Source: Neisseria mucosa
Lineage (GTDB): Bacteria; Pseudomonadota; Gammaproteobacteria; Burkholderiales; Neisseriaceae
Reading direction: 5' to 3'
DNA length: 64,000 nucleotides
Assembly (NCBI RefSeq): GCF_003044445.1
Contig: NZ_POWX01000006.1
Span: 1 to 64,000 of the forward strand
In this document: piece by piece, positions 40,190-49,862 of the stretch
Layout: each line of letters begins with the position of its first letter
How positions within the stretch are numbered: position 1 is the first letter of the stretch
Translations under genes and position numbers: made by a program
Notes under the pieces: model-generated
Databases searched by the model: none
What the model was told of the DNA's origin: nothing
The model's input: only the letters and a program-made list of their open reading frames with translations

Positions 40190-40846
40190 GTGGCACGAGA
40201 ATCTAAAATCAATACATACACCCGAATCATCAACGACAGCCTCATCCTTTTCAACGAAGAAGGCGAGCGCAATGTCAGCACCAACCATATCGCGGCACAT
40301 TTGGGCATCAGCCCGGGCAATCTTTATTATCACTTCCGCAACAAAGACGAAATCATCGTCCAACTGTTCAAACGTTACAGCGAAGCCCTGCTGGCATACC
40401 TGAATGAAGCCGTGTTGCCCTCTGACGTGGAAGATTCCATCAACTATATGGCAGGCATTTACGACGTGATGTGGGAATACCGCTTCCTGTTTAGCGACGT
40501 GAACACCCTGCTTGCGCGCAGTGCCGAATTATTGGGCGAACACAATACCTTCACCCAAGCCAAAGTTTCCCCGCTCTTGGTCAACCTGCTCACCCAGCTC
40601 AACGGTCTGAACATCATCCAAGCCGACCAAACCGCCATGAACGACCTCGCCGTCAATATGTGGATGGTAACGAAATACTGGTTCGACTTCGACAGTTCCC
40701 TGCGCGGGCGTACCAAGCTGACCGAAGACTCCAAAGCACGCGGCATCCGTCGTACCTTAAGCCTCCTGCGCCCCTATCTCTTGCCGAAACACCGCGAGGA
40801 ATACGACCGAAGAATTACAGCGGCATCCGATATTTTACAATCATAA
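40190..40846 (+). CDS. TetR family transcriptional regulator, GTG start
   Basis: A 218-residue TetR-type regulator. The N-terminal HTH is clear (NVSTNHIAAHLGISPGNLYYHF). The remainder is an all-helical ligand domain with WEYRFLFSDVNTLLARSAEL and WMVTKYWFDFD. The start is GTG at 40190: AAGGAG ends 7 bases before it, whereas the ATG at 40169 has no such site. No efflux or metabolic operon is adjacent, and the target genes are unknown. It lies 55 bases after murB. Confidence 0.85.
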   Translation: MARESKINTYTRIINDSLILFNEEGERNVSTNHIAAHLGISPGNLYYHFRNKDEIIVQLFKRYSEALLAYLNEAVLPSDVEDSINYMAGIYDVMWEYRFLFSDVNTLLARSAELLGEHNTFTQAKVSPLLVNLLTQLNGLNIIQADQTAMNDLAVNMWMVTKYWFDFDSSLRGRTKLTEDSKARGIRRTLSLLRPYLLPKHREEYDRRITAASDILQS

Positions 40847-40968
40847 TCATTGGAACAGGGCTAAAGGTTGTCTGAAAAAAAGATGATGCGTCAAATCTCT
40901 GCCTGAGTATCCATGCCTGGTTGCCAATATCTAAAAACATCTCAATTCGATTACAAACAGGAAAACTG

Positions 40969-41820
40969 ATGAAAACCTTGAAATTTACCAAAATGCACGG
41001 TTTGGGCAATGATTTTATGGTGGTAAACGGTATCGGGCAGGATTTTGATCCGCTGACGGCGCCGCTTGCCGAATGGTCCGACCGTTTTAGAGGAGTGGGC
41101 TTCGATCAGTTGCTGCTGGTGGAAAAGCCGTCTTCCGATGCGGTAGATTTCCGTTATCGTATTTTTAATGCAGACGGCAGCGAGGTGGAGCAGTGTGGCA
41201 ACGGTGCGCGCTGCTTTGCCCGATTTGTGGCGGATAAAGGCTTGACCGATAAAAAGGAAATTTTGGTTGAAACGGCTAAGGGTGTGATTATTCCCAAGCT
41301 GTTGGACAATGGTTTGGTTACCGTGAATATGGGCAAACCGCGTTTTACGTCGTCTGAAATCCCGTTTGTGCCGGTTCCTGACGAAGCGGATGATGCTTTG
41401 ACGCATATGGTGATGGTCGGTTTGGAGACGGTGCAGGTCAGTTGTGTGAATATGGGCAATCCTCATGCTGTGATTGTGGTTGAGGATGTACAGACTGCAC
41501 CCGTGGCTCATTGGGGCGAAGCCATTGAGTCGCACGCACAGTTTCCGGAACGTGTCAACGCCGGCTTTATGCAGATTGTCGATAGGGAATCTATCCGCCT
41601 GCGTGTATTTGAACGCGGTGTGGGTGAAACTCAGGCTTGCGGTACGGGGGCTTGTGCGGCTGTGGTTGCGGGCGTTCGTTTGGGGCTGCTGACGGAAGGC
41701 GTGCCTGTGAAGGTTTCTCTGCCGGGCGGGGATTTGTTTATTACTTGGTCGCATGGTGAGGACGTTTTGATGACCGGTCCTGTTCAAACGGTATTTGAAG
41801 GCGAGTTGCAGTATTCATGA
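40969..41820 (+). CDS. dapF: Diaminopimelate epimerase
   Basis: DapF converts LL- to meso-diaminopimelate for lysine and peptidoglycan. The 283-residue protein starts [19 protein letters not shown]. The two catalytic Cys residues are in [13 protein letters not shown] (near residue 76) and [15 protein letters not shown] (near 224). Full length. The start matches the family; the longer frame to 40921 is unsupported. Its stop overlaps the start of the next gene as ATGA. Confidence 0.97.
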   Translation: MKTLKFTKMHGLGNDFMVVNGIGQDFDPLTAPLAEWSDRFRGVGFDQLLLVEKPSSDAVDFRYRIFNADGSEVEQCGNGARCFARFVADKGLTDKKEILVETAKGVIIPKLLDNGLVTVNMGKPRFTSSEIPFVPVPDEADDALTHMVMVGLETVQVSCVNMGNPHAVIVVEDVQTAPVAHWGEAIESHAQFPERVNAGFMQIVDRESIRLRVFERGVGETQACGTGACAAVVAGVRLGLLTEGVPVKVSLPGGDLFITWSHGEDVLMTGPVQTVFEGELQYS

Positions 41821-42425
41821 TTTGGACGAATTTGGATTTTCTCGCAGTTGTTGCTTATGGGCTGGTGTTTTTTGGATTGATTTTCCGCGCTGAAATGTTC
41901 CAGTGGTTTTGGGCTTCGGTCGTTTTGTGGCTGGGTGTGTCGATTTTAGGAGCGCAGCTTTTGCCGGGAATGTGGGGGATTACCCATGTCGGTCCATTGT
42001 TTGTCCCACATTTTTATCTGACTTTTGCCAGTGTGTTTTTCTTTGCGTTTCATTGGAAAAAGCAGGCGGATACTGATTTTTGGCAAGCGGATTTACGGCA
42101 TCCGTTTTTGAGTGTGCTTGCTGTCAGCAATGTGTTGATGACTTTGGCTTTTGTGTCGATTATCGCTATATTGTATTTTATGCTGCCGGGCCGTTCTTTG
42201 GCTTTTACGTTGCCGGCTTTGTTGAAATTGTACGCGCTCAAGCCTGTTTATTGGTTTATTTTGCAGTTTGTTATCATGACCGTTTTTTATCTGCACCGCA
42301 GAAGCATTGCCAAGCAGTCACCAGCGGTGTTCAGTAAAGCGCAACTCAGGCTGGGCTGGCTGATGGCTTTGGTCATGCAGGTTTTGGTAACAGGAGCTTT
42401 GGTCGGAGAAATCGGGCTTCATTAA
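41817..42425 (+). CDS. Membrane protein of unknown function, coupled to dapF
   Basis: A 202-residue protein with about six predicted membrane helices (for example [36 protein letters not shown] and [17 protein letters not shown]). It has many aromatics ([15 protein letters not shown]). The start overlaps the dapF stop (ATGA), so the two are translationally coupled. I do not recognise a family. It may be a neisserial envelope protein with no link to lysine synthesis. Confidence 0.72.
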   Translation: MIWTNLDFLAVVAYGLVFFGLIFRAEMFQWFWASVVLWLGVSILGAQLLPGMWGITHVGPLFVPHFYLTFASVFFFAFHWKKQADTDFWQADLRHPFLSVLAVSNVLMTLAFVSIIAILYFMLPGRSLAFTLPALLKLYALKPVYWFILQFVIMTVFYLHRRSIAKQSPAVFSKAQLRLGWLMALVMQVLVTGALVGEIGLH

Positions 42426-42550
42426 GAAAAAATTTTTGCGAATCAAGCCAAACAACCAAAAGTTATAAAGAAAGAAATATTCGATATTGGTTTTTCAGAC
42501 GACCTGTCTTTAATATACAGGTCATATCACATCAAAATCTGGAGTAGAAA

Positions 42551-43483
42551 ATGAAGATTGCAAACAGCATTACCGAGCTGATCGGCAACACCCCGTTGGT
42601 CAAATTAAACCGTCTGACTGAAGGTTTGAAAGCCGAAATCGCTGTCAAACTGGAATTTTTCAATCCCGGCAGTAGCGTGAAAGACCGTATTGCCGAAGCG
42701 ATGGTTGAGGCTGCTGAAAAAGCGGGCAAAATCGGTAAAGATACCGTGATTGTAGAAGCGACCAGCGGCAATACGGGTATCGGCTTGGCAATGGTGTGCG
42801 CAGCACGCGGCTATAAGCTGGCGATTACCATGCCCGAAAGCATGAGTAAAGAACGCAAAATGCTGCTGCGTGCGTTCGGTGCGGAATTGATTTTGACTCC
42901 TGCGTCCGAAGGTATGGCTGGTGCGATTGCAAAAGCCCAAGCCTTGGTGGACGAGCATCCTGATACCTATTTCATGCCACGTCAATTTGATAACGAGGCA
43001 AATCCTGAAGTACACCGCAAAACAACCGCCGAAGAAATTTGGCGCGATACTGATGGCAAAGTCGATATTTTTGTAGCAGGTGTCGGCACGGGCGGTACAG
43101 TTACCGGCGTGGGCGAAGTGTTGAAAAAACACAAACCCGAAGTCAAAGTTGTCGCCGTAGAACCTGAAGCCTCTCCGGTGTTGAGTGGTGGTGAAAAAGG
43201 TCCGCACCCGATTCAAGGTATTGGTGCCGGCTTCATTCCTACCGTATTGAATACCAAAGTATATGACAGCATTTCCCAAGTCCCGAACGAAGCGGCATTT
43301 GAAACTGCCCGCGCGATGGCGGAAAAAGAAGGTATTTTGGTCGGTATTTCTTCCGGTGCAGCAGTATGGAGTGCGTTGCAGCTTGCCAAACAGCCTGAAA
43401 ACGAAGGCAAACTGATTGTCGTGCTGCTGCCTTCTTATGGCGAACGCTATCTTTCTACGCCTCTGTTTGCCGATTTGGCATAA
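42551..43483 (+). CDS. cysK: Cysteine synthase A (O-acetylserine sulfhydrylase)
   Basis: CysK makes cysteine from O-acetylserine and sulfide with PLP. The 310-residue protein has the PLP Lys in [16 protein letters not shown] (near residue 43), the substrate loop [11 protein letters not shown], and the phosphate-binding [12 protein letters not shown]. It also has [13 protein letters not shown], and the C-terminal [11 protein letters not shown] with the PLP ring-nitrogen Ser. GGAGTAGAAA precedes the start. Length fits CysK rather than CysM. A non-uptake-sequence terminator follows. Confidence 0.95.
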   Translation: MKIANSITELIGNTPLVKLNRLTEGLKAEIAVKLEFFNPGSSVKDRIAEAMVEAAEKAGKIGKDTVIVEATSGNTGIGLAMVCAARGYKLAITMPESMSKERKMLLRAFGAELILTPASEGMAGAIAKAQALVDEHPDTYFMPRQFDNEANPEVHRKTTAEEIWRDTDGKVDIFVAGVGTGGTVTGVGEVLKKHKPEVKVVAVEPEASPVLSGGEKGPHPIQGIGAGFIPTVLNTKVYDSISQVPNEAAFETARAMAEKEGILVGISSGAAVWSALQLAKQPENEGKLIVVLLPSYGERYLSTPLFADLA

Positions 43484-43506
43484 TAGAGTTGAGAGAAAAT
43501 AAGTGA

Positions 43507-43536
43507 TAAAAAAGACCGCTTTTGCGGTCTTTTTCG
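43507..43536 (+). terminator. Rho-independent terminator of cysK
   Basis: AAAGACCGC (43511-43519) pairs with GCGGTCTTT around a TTTT loop, followed by a TTT run; strong and without uptake sequence. Confidence 0.9.
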
Positions 43537-43657
43537 TGGTTTCGTGCTTTGGTGTGGCACAAAAATGAATTTAAGGCGCCATATCGTGTAAAGATTGGAA
43601 TGTAAGACGAAAGTTGTTGTAATTCAGTCAACAGAAAAAGTCAGATTGATATAGAAT

Positions 43658-43686
43658 TTGGTTATCTGGATAATCCTGATTATAAT
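43658..43686 (+). promoter_or_regulatory. Strong promoter predicting a near-leaderless transcript
   Basis: TTGGTT (43658-43663), a 17-base spacer and a perfect TATAAT (43681-43686). The expected start point, 6 to 8 bases after the -10, falls at about 43693-43694, on the ATG of the lipoprotein gene. Confidence 0.6.
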
Positions 43687-43693
43687 GGTAGAC

Positions 43694-44197
43694 ATGAAAA
43701 AATATATCCCCATCTTATTTGCGTTGGCGGCACTTGCCGGTTGTGAGACCATTTATGTCCCAAGCTTGCAAGAAGTGCCTGTCCGTCCGACTAATGTTAA
43801 GCCTAACGTTAAAGCGACTAAGGCTGAAAAACCTGCAGCGTTCAGTTTGGCTTCTTCGCATTGGAGTGATGTTTCAAAAATCCGCGACGAGGCAACGCGT
43901 TTGAGCTATCAAGTCAGCCAAGGAAAAATGACCAAAGTTCAAGCTGCGCAATATCTGAACAAGTTCCGCATTCAGCTTGTCGGTCGCAATGTCGTGGATG
44001 ACAGCGTATATGAGGTTTATCTGCGTTCTGCCGTTGACAGCCAACGAGGTGAAATCAATACCGAACAATCCAAGCTGTATATCCAAAACGCTTTGCGCGG
44101 ATGGCAGCAACGTTGGAAAAATATGGGCAACAAGCCTTCCAATCCGGCGTTCACCAACTTCCTGATGGAAGTGATGAATATGACTCCGTTGAAATAA
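43694..44197 (+). CDS. Predicted lipoprotein of unknown function
   Basis: A 167-residue protein with a signal peptide and lipobox LAGC (Cys 17) in MKKYIPILFALAALAGCETI. A Pro/Lys-rich linker (EVPVRPTNVKPNVKATKAEK) follows, then a mostly helical domain (HWSDVSKIRDEATRLSYQVS, and ALRGWQQRWKNMGNK). No family is recognised. The start at 43694 gives a normal signal peptide; an alternative ATG at 43685 adds three residues but lies inside the -10 region. No Shine-Dalgarno sequence is visible, consistent with the promoter placement. Confidence 0.75.
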   Translation: MKKYIPILFALAALAGCETIYVPSLQEVPVRPTNVKPNVKATKAEKPAAFSLASSHWSDVSKIRDEATRLSYQVSQGKMTKVQAAQYLNKFRIQLVGRNVVDDSVYEVYLRSAVDSQRGEINTEQSKLYIQNALRGWQQRWKNMGNKPSNPAFTNFLMEVMNMTPLK

Positions 44198-44211
44198 GTT
44201 TCACATTTCAA

Positions 44212-44249
44212 GCAAAAGGTCGTCTGAAAATTTTCAGACGACCTTTTGT
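44212..44249. terminator. Uptake-sequence terminator between two convergent genes
   Basis: AAAAGGTCGTCTGAAAA and TTTTCAGACGACCTTTT form a perfect hairpin with almost no loop, with T runs on both sides. Confidence 0.85.
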
Positions 44250-44264
44250 TTTGGATGTGGATAT

Positions 44265-44663
44265 TTATGATGTCTTACGCAGCAGCTTTTCGGTTGCTAC
44301 TTTTGCCCGTTCTTTAATGTCTTCGGTCAGGTAGGTTTTCATCTGGCTGTACACCAAAGTAATGACGGCTATGTCGTCGCTGAATCCCAAAGGACCGAGT
44401 AAATCGGGAATGCTGTCGATAGGGCTGAGGAAGTAAACCAATGCGCCGACAATAATCATCTTAGCGCGTCTAGGCGTATGAGGGGAGTCCCAAAGATAAT
44501 ACAGCGCATACAACTGACGGACGATGGGTTCGCCTAATCGACCTGCAAAACGGGCGAGTTTGTTGAGGAAGCCCGTTTTGTCCAAATTGCGCCTTCTGAA
44601 TTTTGGGATAAAGTTTTCCGGATCGGAAGACTGGGTGTATTGTTTTTCTTCGGAGTGTTTCAT
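44265..44663 (-). CDS. DUF1232 (YkvA-like) membrane protein
   Basis: A 132-residue protein with the DUF1232 core: AKMIIVGALVYFLSPIDSIP, then DLLGPLGFSDDIAVI. This region likely sits in or on the membrane. The N-terminal 50 residues are charged and helical. Function of the family is unknown. GAGG lies 8 bases before the start at 44663. It is convergent with the upstream lipoprotein gene and divergent from sodC. Confidence 0.85.
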   Translation of the reverse strand: MKHSEEKQYTQSSDPENFIPKFRRRNLDKTGFLNKLARFAGRLGEPIVRQLYALYYLWDSPHTPRRAKMIIVGALVYFLSPIDSIPDLLGPLGFSDDIAVITLVYSQMKTYLTEDIKERAKVATEKLLRKTS

Positions 44664-44960
44664 AACAAGCCTCGCAGTAATTGAGTGAAAAGGGTTTGCC
44701 GTAATGCGGGCACAGTATAAAGCGGAGTAAGGCAAAGAAATGTCAGTTTTGCCTAAACGAAGAAAAAAATCATGGCTGACTTCTTCTTTGCCTATCTCTT
44801 TAAGATTATAAACAGATATTATTTCAATTAAGGGTGAAAGATAGAAAAATCAAATGACTTTAATAGCTAATAACATCCCAAAAAATACTCGATTTACTCT
44901 CCATATTGTTTAGAATACAAAGGAGCTTTTGACATAAATTTGGCAAAAAAGGAGATATAA
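44664..44960. other. Divergent region between the DUF1232 gene and sodC
   Basis: 297 bases, AT-rich, with no uptake sequence and no gene. AAAAAGGAGATATAA before 44961 supplies the sodC ribosome binding site. Confidence 0.4.
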
Positions 44961-45530
44961 ATGAAATTTAAAACGCTATTAGCTGTTGGCATCAGTGCAA
45001 TCTGTGCTGCGGGAATCGTCAATGCGCATGAACACAAACATGACCATCTGACACCTGTTGGTCCTTCTATTAAAGTGAAAGTGCAACAACTTGACCCGGT
45101 TAATGGTAATAAAGATGTAGGTACTGTAACGATTACTGAATCCAAATACGGCTTGGTTTTTACACCAAACTTAAGCGGATTGGAAGCCGGCTTGCATGGC
45201 TTTCACATTCACCAAAACCCAAGCTGTGAGCCGAAAGAAAAAGACGGTAAACTGACTGCAGGCTTAGGCGCTGGCGGCCACTGGGATCCGAAAGAAACCA
45301 AAAAACATGGCTTCCCATGGCAAGATGATGCGCATTTAGGCGATTTGCCTGCATTAACCGTATTGCACGACGGCACAGCCACCAATCCGGTTCTTGCGCC
45401 ACGAATCAAACGCCTTGATGAAGTTCGTGGTCATTCTATTATGATCCACGTTGGTGGCGACAATCATTCCGATCATCCTGCTCCACTTGGTGGTGGCGGT
45501 GCGCGCATGGCGTGTGGTGTGATTAAATAA
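44961..45530 (+). CDS. sodC: Periplasmic copper/zinc superoxide dismutase, Haemophilus-type
   Basis: SodC removes superoxide in the periplasm. The 189-residue precursor has a signal peptide ([20 protein letters not shown], cleaved near NAHEH). A His-rich N-terminus follows ([10 protein letters not shown]), as in the metal-recruiting tails of Haemophilus-type enzymes. Copper and zinc ligands are in [40 protein letters not shown] and [14 protein letters not shown], and the active-site Arg is in [12 protein letters not shown]. The codon use is AT-richer than neighbouring genes, and the terminator is made of Haemophilus uptake sequences. Transfer from Pasteurellaceae is the simplest reading and is known for meningococcal sodC. 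Confidence 0.95.
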   Translation: MKFKTLLAVGISAICAAGIVNAHEHKHDHLTPVGPSIKVKVQQLDPVNGNKDVGTVTITESKYGLVFTPNLSGLEAGLHGFHIHQNPSCEPKEKDGKLTAGLGAGGHWDPKETKKHGFPWQDDAHLGDLPALTVLHDGTATNPVLAPRIKRLDEVRGHSIMIHVGGDNHSDHPAPLGGGGARMACGVIK

Positions 45531-45544
45531 GTAATTGTTAGAAA

Positions 45545-45591
45545 CAAAAAGTGCGGTTAAAAATGTTCAATGTTTTAACCGCACTTTTATT
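45545..45591 (+). terminator. sodC terminator made of paired Haemophilus uptake sequences
   Basis: AAGTGCGGT (45549-45557) and its complement ACCGCACTT (45578-45586) form the stem AAAAGTGCGGTTAAAA with its partner, then TTTTATTTG. AAGTGCGGT is the 9-base core of the Haemophilus influenzae uptake signal, not a neisserial one. Confidence 0.9.
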
Positions 45592-45602
45592 TGCAATGAG
45601 AT

Positions 45603-45677
45603 CTACTTCGGCACTTCAGCTGTGTCATTCAATTTATGAATAGCGTCAATCAGCCGTTTATCCGAAACCCGTATCAT
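45603..45677 (-). pseudogene. Possible gene remnant downstream of sodC
   Basis: A minus-strand frame reads MIRVSDKRLIDAIHKL and ends NDTAEVPK with TAG. Upstream, a different frame reads CTILVNKELRNAPSRW and ends in TGA at the same junction, as if one protein had been broken by frameshift. There is no ribosome binding site. I do not recognise the family, and it could be chance. Confidence 0.25.
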
Positions 45678-46182
45678 TTCGCTATGGTTACAGCGCTGTC
45701 TTTATGGAGGCATTGGTAGAAATCACACCATCGAGATGGCGCATTACGCAATTCTTTATTCACTAAAATAGTGCAGTTTTGTGATAGAAAAATGAGAGGG
45801 TCGTCTGAAAATCTGCCTGTTGGAATTTTGTTTTTAATGTAATGTTTTATCCCATAGGATTATGTTCGTTTTTCTTGTGGTCGAGTTTTTGGATGATATT
45901 TCATCATGAATATTTATTAAAAAACAGAATATTAATAATATTTTGAATGTATGGGTTCGGGTAGAATTTATTGGGCGGCAGTGGAAAAGATGTTGATTCA
46001 AGTATTAATAGAGGTGCGTATTATCATTGGTAAGGTTTATGATGTATTTTGGTAAAATTTATTAGATTGTTGATAAAATGGACTGTTCAAAATCAGATAA
46101 AACAGGTAAATTATGGTTTATGTAACTTAGTGTAGTCTGAGTTACTGGTTTTGAGCTGATAAAAAATACAGAGGAACTGGCT
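45678..46182. other. AT-rich leader region upstream of sdhCDAB
   Basis: No gene. One uptake-sequence core occurs near 45799. AT-rich imperfect palindromes such as AATATTAATAATATT lie near 45930. GAGGAACT before 46183 is the sdhC ribosome binding site. In meningococcus the succinate dehydrogenase mRNA is a target of the iron-regulated small RNA NrrF; I cannot verify a pairing site here. Confidence 0.4.
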
Positions 46183-46560
46183 ATGTCCGTCAAACCGCGT
46201 CCTGTCTTTTTGGAGATTCCCAATATTCGCTTGCCGATACCGGGAATTGTCTCCATCTTGCACCGCATTAGTGGGGTAGCATTATTTGTGATGCTTCCTG
46301 TTTTGCTGTATCTCCTGTCCGGTACGTTGAGCCGCGAGTCGGCGTTTGAAACTTACCGTGCCATCGTTTCCAATCCTTTGGTCAAGTTGATTTTAATCGG
46401 CGTGTTATGGGCTTATCTGCACCATCTGCTCGCCGGTATCCGTTTTTTACTTTTGGATGCACACAAAGGTCTTGAGCTGAATACTGCGCGCAATACCGCC
46501 AAATTGGTGTTTGCTGCTGCTCTGGTGTTGACCGTCGTTTTGGGAGCGTTGTTATGGTAG
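46183..46560 (+). CDS. sdhC: Succinate dehydrogenase cytochrome b556 subunit
   Basis: SdhC is one of two membrane anchors of complex II and helps bind heme b and quinone. The 125-residue protein has three predicted helices. It starts MSVKPRPVFLEIPNIRLPIP and has the SILHRISGVALF motif with the quinone-site Ser and Arg. The heme-ligand His lies in LWAYLHHLLAGIRFLL. It overlaps sdhD by 7 bases, so the two are translated together. First gene of sdhCDAB-sdhE. Confidence 0.94.
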   Translation: MSVKPRPVFLEIPNIRLPIPGIVSILHRISGVALFVMLPVLLYLLSGTLSRESAFETYRAIVSNPLVKLILIGVLWAYLHHLLAGIRFLLLDAHKGLELNTARNTAKLVFAAALVLTVVLGALLW

Positions 46561-46895
46561 AACGTAAATTGACCGGTGCCCATTACGGTTTGCGCGATTG
46601 GGCTATGCAACGTGCAACTGCGGTTATCATGTTGATCTATACCGTTGCACTTTTAGTGATTCTGTTTACCCTGCCTAAAGAATATTCGGCATGGCAGGCA
46701 TTTTTCGATCAAGTTTGGGTGAAAGTGTTCACTCAGGTCAGCTTTATCGCTGTATTTTTGCACGCTTGGGTGGGTATCCGCGATTTGTGGATGGACTATA
46801 TCAAACCCTTCGGCGTGCGTTTGTTTTTGCAGGTTGCCACCATCGTTTGGCTGGTCGGCTGCTTGGTGTATTCAGTTAAAGTAATTTGGGGGTAA
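46554..46895 (+). CDS. sdhD: Succinate dehydrogenase membrane anchor subunit
   Basis: SdhD is the second membrane anchor of complex II. The 113-residue protein has three predicted helices. It starts [20 protein letters not shown] and has the [20 protein letters not shown] segment with the heme-binding His. The start overlaps sdhC; its stop lies just before the sdhA ribosome binding site. Confidence 0.93.
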   Translation: MVERKLTGAHYGLRDWAMQRATAVIMLIYTVALLVILFTLPKEYSAWQAFFDQVWVKVFTQVSFIAVFLHAWVGIRDLWMDYIKPFGVRLFLQVATIVWLVGCLVYSVKVIWG

Positions 46896-46897
46896 GT

Positions 46898-48661
46898 ATG
46901 GGTTTTCCTGTTCGCAAGTTTGATGCCGTGATTGTCGGCGGTGGTGGTGCAGGTTTACGCGCAGCCCTCCAATTATCTAAATCCGGTCTGAATTGTGCCG
47001 TTTTGTCTAAAGTGTTCCCAACCCGTTCGCATACCGTAGCGGCGCAGGGCGGTATTTCTGCTTCGCTGGGTAATGTGCAGGAAGACCGTTGGGACTGGCA
47101 CATGTACGATACAGTGAAAGGTTCCGACTGGTTGGGCGACCAAGACGCGATTGAGTTTATGTGTCGCGCCGCGCCTGAAGCGGTGATTGAGTTGGAACAC
47201 ATGGGTATGCCTTTTGACCGCGTGGAAAGCGGCAAAATTTATCAGCGTCCTTTCGGTGGTCATACTGCTGAACATGGCAAGCGCGCGGTAGAACGTGCCT
47301 GTGCGGTTGCCGACCGTACCGGTCATGCGATGCTGCATACCCTGTATCAACAAAACGTCCGTGCCAATACGCAATTCTTTGTGGAATGGACGGCGCAAGA
47401 TTTGATTCGTGATGAAAACGGCGACGTCGTCGGTGTAACTGCCATGGAAATGGAAACCGGCGAAGTTTATATTTTCCACGCTAAAGCCGTAATGTTCGCT
47501 ACCGGCGGCGGCGGTCGTATTTATGCGTCTTCTACCAATGCCTATATGAATACCGGCGACGGTTTGGGTATTTGCGCCCGTGCGGGTATTCCGTTGGAAG
47601 ATATGGAGTTCTGGCAATTCCATCCGACCGGTGTGGCAGGTGCAGGCGTGTTGATTACCGAAGGCGTACGTGGTGAAGGCGGTATTCTGTTAAATGCCGA
47701 CGGCGAACGCTTTATGGAACGCTATGCCCCGACCGTAAAAGACTTGGCTTCACGCGACGTGGTTTCCCGCGCAATGGCGATGGAAATCTACGAAGGTCGC
47801 GGCTGCGGTAAAAACAAAGACCATGTATTGCTGAAAATCGACCATATCGGTGCCGAAAAAATTATGGAAAAACTGCCGGGCATCCGCGAGATTTCCATTC
47901 AGTTTGCCGGTATCGACCCGATTAAAGACCCGATTCCTGTCGTGCCGACTACCCACTACATGATGGGCGGTATTCCGACCAACTACCACGGCGAAGTTGT
48001 TGTGCCGCAAGGCGACGAATATGAAGTGCCGGTGAAAGGTTTGTATGCTGCCGGCGAGTGCGCTTGTGCTTCTGTGCACGGTGCAAACCGTTTGGGTACC
48101 AACTCCCTGCTTGACTTGGTGGTGTTCGGTAAAGCTGCCGGCGACAGCATGATTAAATTCATCAAAGAGCAAAGCGATTGGAAACCTCTGCCTGCGAATG
48201 CCGGCGAGCTGACCCGCCAACGTATCGAACGTTTGGATAACCAAACCGGCGGCGAAAACGTTGATGCGCTGCGCCGCGAACTGCAACGCTCCGTCCAACT
48301 GCATGCCGGCGTGTTCCGTACTGATGAGATTCTGAGCAAAGGCGTTCGAGAAATCATGGCGATTGCCGAGCGCGTGAAACGTACTGAAATCAAAGACAAG
48401 AGCAAAGTGTGGAATACCGCGCGTATCGAAGCTTTGGAATTGGATAATCTGATTGAAGTAGCGAAAGCGACTTTGGTGTCTGCCGAAGCGCGTAAAGAAT
48501 CGCGTGGCGCGCACGCTTCAGACGACCATCCTGAGCGCGATGACGAAAACTGGATGAAACACACGCTGTATCATTCAGATACCAACACCTTGTCCTACAA
48601 ACCGGTACACACCAAGCCTTTGAGCGTGGAATACATCAAACCGGCCAAGCGCGTTTACTGA
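46898..48661 (+). CDS. sdhA: Succinate dehydrogenase flavoprotein subunit
   Basis: SdhA oxidises succinate to fumarate with covalently bound FAD. The protein has 587 residues from [20 protein letters not shown]. The FAD-linking His is in [11 protein letters not shown] (near residue 47). Substrate-site residues lie in [11 protein letters not shown], and [19 protein letters not shown] and [20 protein letters not shown] are present. GGGGG lies 6 bases before the start; an in-frame ATG 12 bases upstream is less well placed. An uptake sequence sits in the 3' part near 48515. Confidence 0.97.
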   Translation: MGFPVRKFDAVIVGGGGAGLRAALQLSKSGLNCAVLSKVFPTRSHTVAAQGGISASLGNVQEDRWDWHMYDTVKGSDWLGDQDAIEFMCRAAPEAVIELEHMGMPFDRVESGKIYQRPFGGHTAEHGKRAVERACAVADRTGHAMLHTLYQQNVRANTQFFVEWTAQDLIRDENGDVVGVTAMEMETGEVYIFHAKAVMFATGGGGRIYASSTNAYMNTGDGLGICARAGIPLEDMEFWQFHPTGVAGAGVLITEGVRGEGGILLNADGERFMERYAPTVKDLASRDVVSRAMAMEIYEGRGCGKNKDHVLLKIDHIGAEKIMEKLPGIREISIQFAGIDPIKDPIPVVPTTHYMMGGIPTNYHGEVVVPQGDEYEVPVKGLYAAGECACASVHGANRLGTNSLLDLVVFGKAAGDSMIKFIKEQSDWKPLPANAGELTRQRIERLDNQTGGENVDALRRELQRSVQLHAGVFRTDEILSKGVREIMAIAERVKRTEIKDKSKVWNTARIEALELDNLIEVAKATLVSAEARKESRGAHASDDHPERDDENWMKHTLYHSDTNTLSYKPVHTKPLSVEYIKPAKRVY

Positions 48662-48662
48662 T

Positions 48663-48709
48663 GCGTTTTCAGACGACCTCCGTATCACAAGGGGTCGTCT
48701 GAAAATCAA
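48663..48709. repeat. Inverted uptake-sequence pair between sdhA and sdhB
   Basis: TTTTCAGACGACCT and GGTCGTCTGAAAA enclose about 14 bases. It lies inside the operon and lacks a T run, so it need not terminate transcription but could lower sdhB expression or stabilise upstream mRNA. Confidence 0.5.
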
Positions 48710-48785
48710 ATACACCACCATACTGAACGGCCTGAACCCATAACATATAACCATCAGGCGGTTTATGAGAAAAGGAACACTTCTC

Positions 48786-49493
48786 ATGGAAAAAATGAGT
48801 TTTGAAATTTACCGTTACAATCCGGATGTTGATGCCAAACCTTATATGCAACGTTACGAGTTGGAACTGGAACCTACCGACGTCAAACTTTTGGATGCGC
48901 TGGTGCGCCTGAAAGCGCAAGACGACACCCTGTCTTTCCGCCGTTCATGTCGCGAAGGTATTTGCGGTTCGGACGGTATGAACATCAACGGCAAAAACGG
49001 CTTGGCATGTTTGACCGATTTGCGCGGTTTGAAGCAGCCTGTGAAAATCCGCCCGCTGCCCGGTTTGCCTGTCATCCGCGACCTGATTGTGGACATGACC
49101 CAGTTCTTCAAACAATACCACTCCATCAAACCTTACGTCGTCAATGATAATCCTATCGATGCTGACAAAGAGCGCCTGCAAACTCAGGAAGAGCGTAAAG
49201 AGCTGGACGGTTTGTACGAATGTATTTTGTGCGCCTGCTGTTCGACTGCCTGTCCTTCGTTCTGGTGGAATCCCGACAAATTTGTCGGTCCGTCCGGTTT
49301 GCTGAACGCCTACCGCTTCATTGCTGATAGCCGCGATACCATTACCAACGAGCGTTTGGACAATTTGAACGACCCGTATCGTCTGTTCCGCTGCCATACC
49401 ATCATGAACTGCGTGGACGTCTGTCCTAAACACTTGAATCCGACCCGTGCCATCGGTAAGATTAAAGAAATTATGTTGAAACGAGCCGTTTAA
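48786..49493 (+). CDS. sdhB: Succinate dehydrogenase iron-sulfur subunit
   Basis: SdhB carries electrons from FAD to quinone through three clusters. The 235-residue protein shows the 2Fe-2S ligands in RRSCREGICGSDGMNING with the later GLACL. The 4Fe-4S ligands are in CILCACCSTACPSFWW and the 3Fe-4S ligands in CHTIMNCVDVCPKHLNP. Start at 48786 is preceded by AAAGGAAC at 8 bases; a second ATG nine bases on (MSFEIYR) is less well spaced. Confidence 0.96.
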   Translation: MEKMSFEIYRYNPDVDAKPYMQRYELELEPTDVKLLDALVRLKAQDDTLSFRRSCREGICGSDGMNINGKNGLACLTDLRGLKQPVKIRPLPGLPVIRDLIVDMTQFFKQYHSIKPYVVNDNPIDADKERLQTQEERKELDGLYECILCACCSTACPSFWWNPDKFVGPSGLLNAYRFIADSRDTITNERLDNLNDPYRLFRCHTIMNCVDVCPKHLNPTRAIGKIKEIMLKRAV

Positions 49494-49496
49494 GAA

Positions 49497-49745
49497 ATGA
49501 TGGTTTTTGACGATATTGCCAAACGGAAAATCCGTTTTCAAACCCGCCGGGGATTATTGGAGTTAGATCTGATTTTCGGTAGGTTTATGGAAAAAGAATT
49601 CGAGCAATTAAGCGATAAAGAGCTGTCTGAGTTTTCCGAAATCCTTGAGTTTCAAGATCAAGAGCTCCTGGCTCTGATCAACGGACATTCGGCGACAGAC
49701 AAGGAACACCTTATCCCCATGCTTGAAAAAATCAGACGAGCTTGA
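49497..49745 (+). CDS. sdhE: FAD assembly factor SdhE
   Basis: SdhE promotes covalent attachment of FAD to SdhA. The 82-residue helical protein has the conserved RRGLLELDLIFGRFM motif with the key RGxxE residues. It lies 3 bases after sdhB in the sdhCDAB operon, as in many proteobacteria. Two adjacent ATG codons (49497 and 49500) could start it; I list the first. Confidence 0.9.
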   Translation: MMVFDDIAKRKIRFQTRRGLLELDLIFGRFMEKEFEQLSDKELSEFSEILEFQDQELLALINGHSATDKEHLIPMLEKIRRA

Positions 49746-49862
49746 CGTATTGGAAATCCGCCTGTTTATCGGCGGATTTCTAGGATACGGAGGTCGTCTG
49801 AAAACAAAGACCGTGCTGCATAGGCAGTAACGAAAGCCCCAACTTACAAAGGAGCGATAAAT

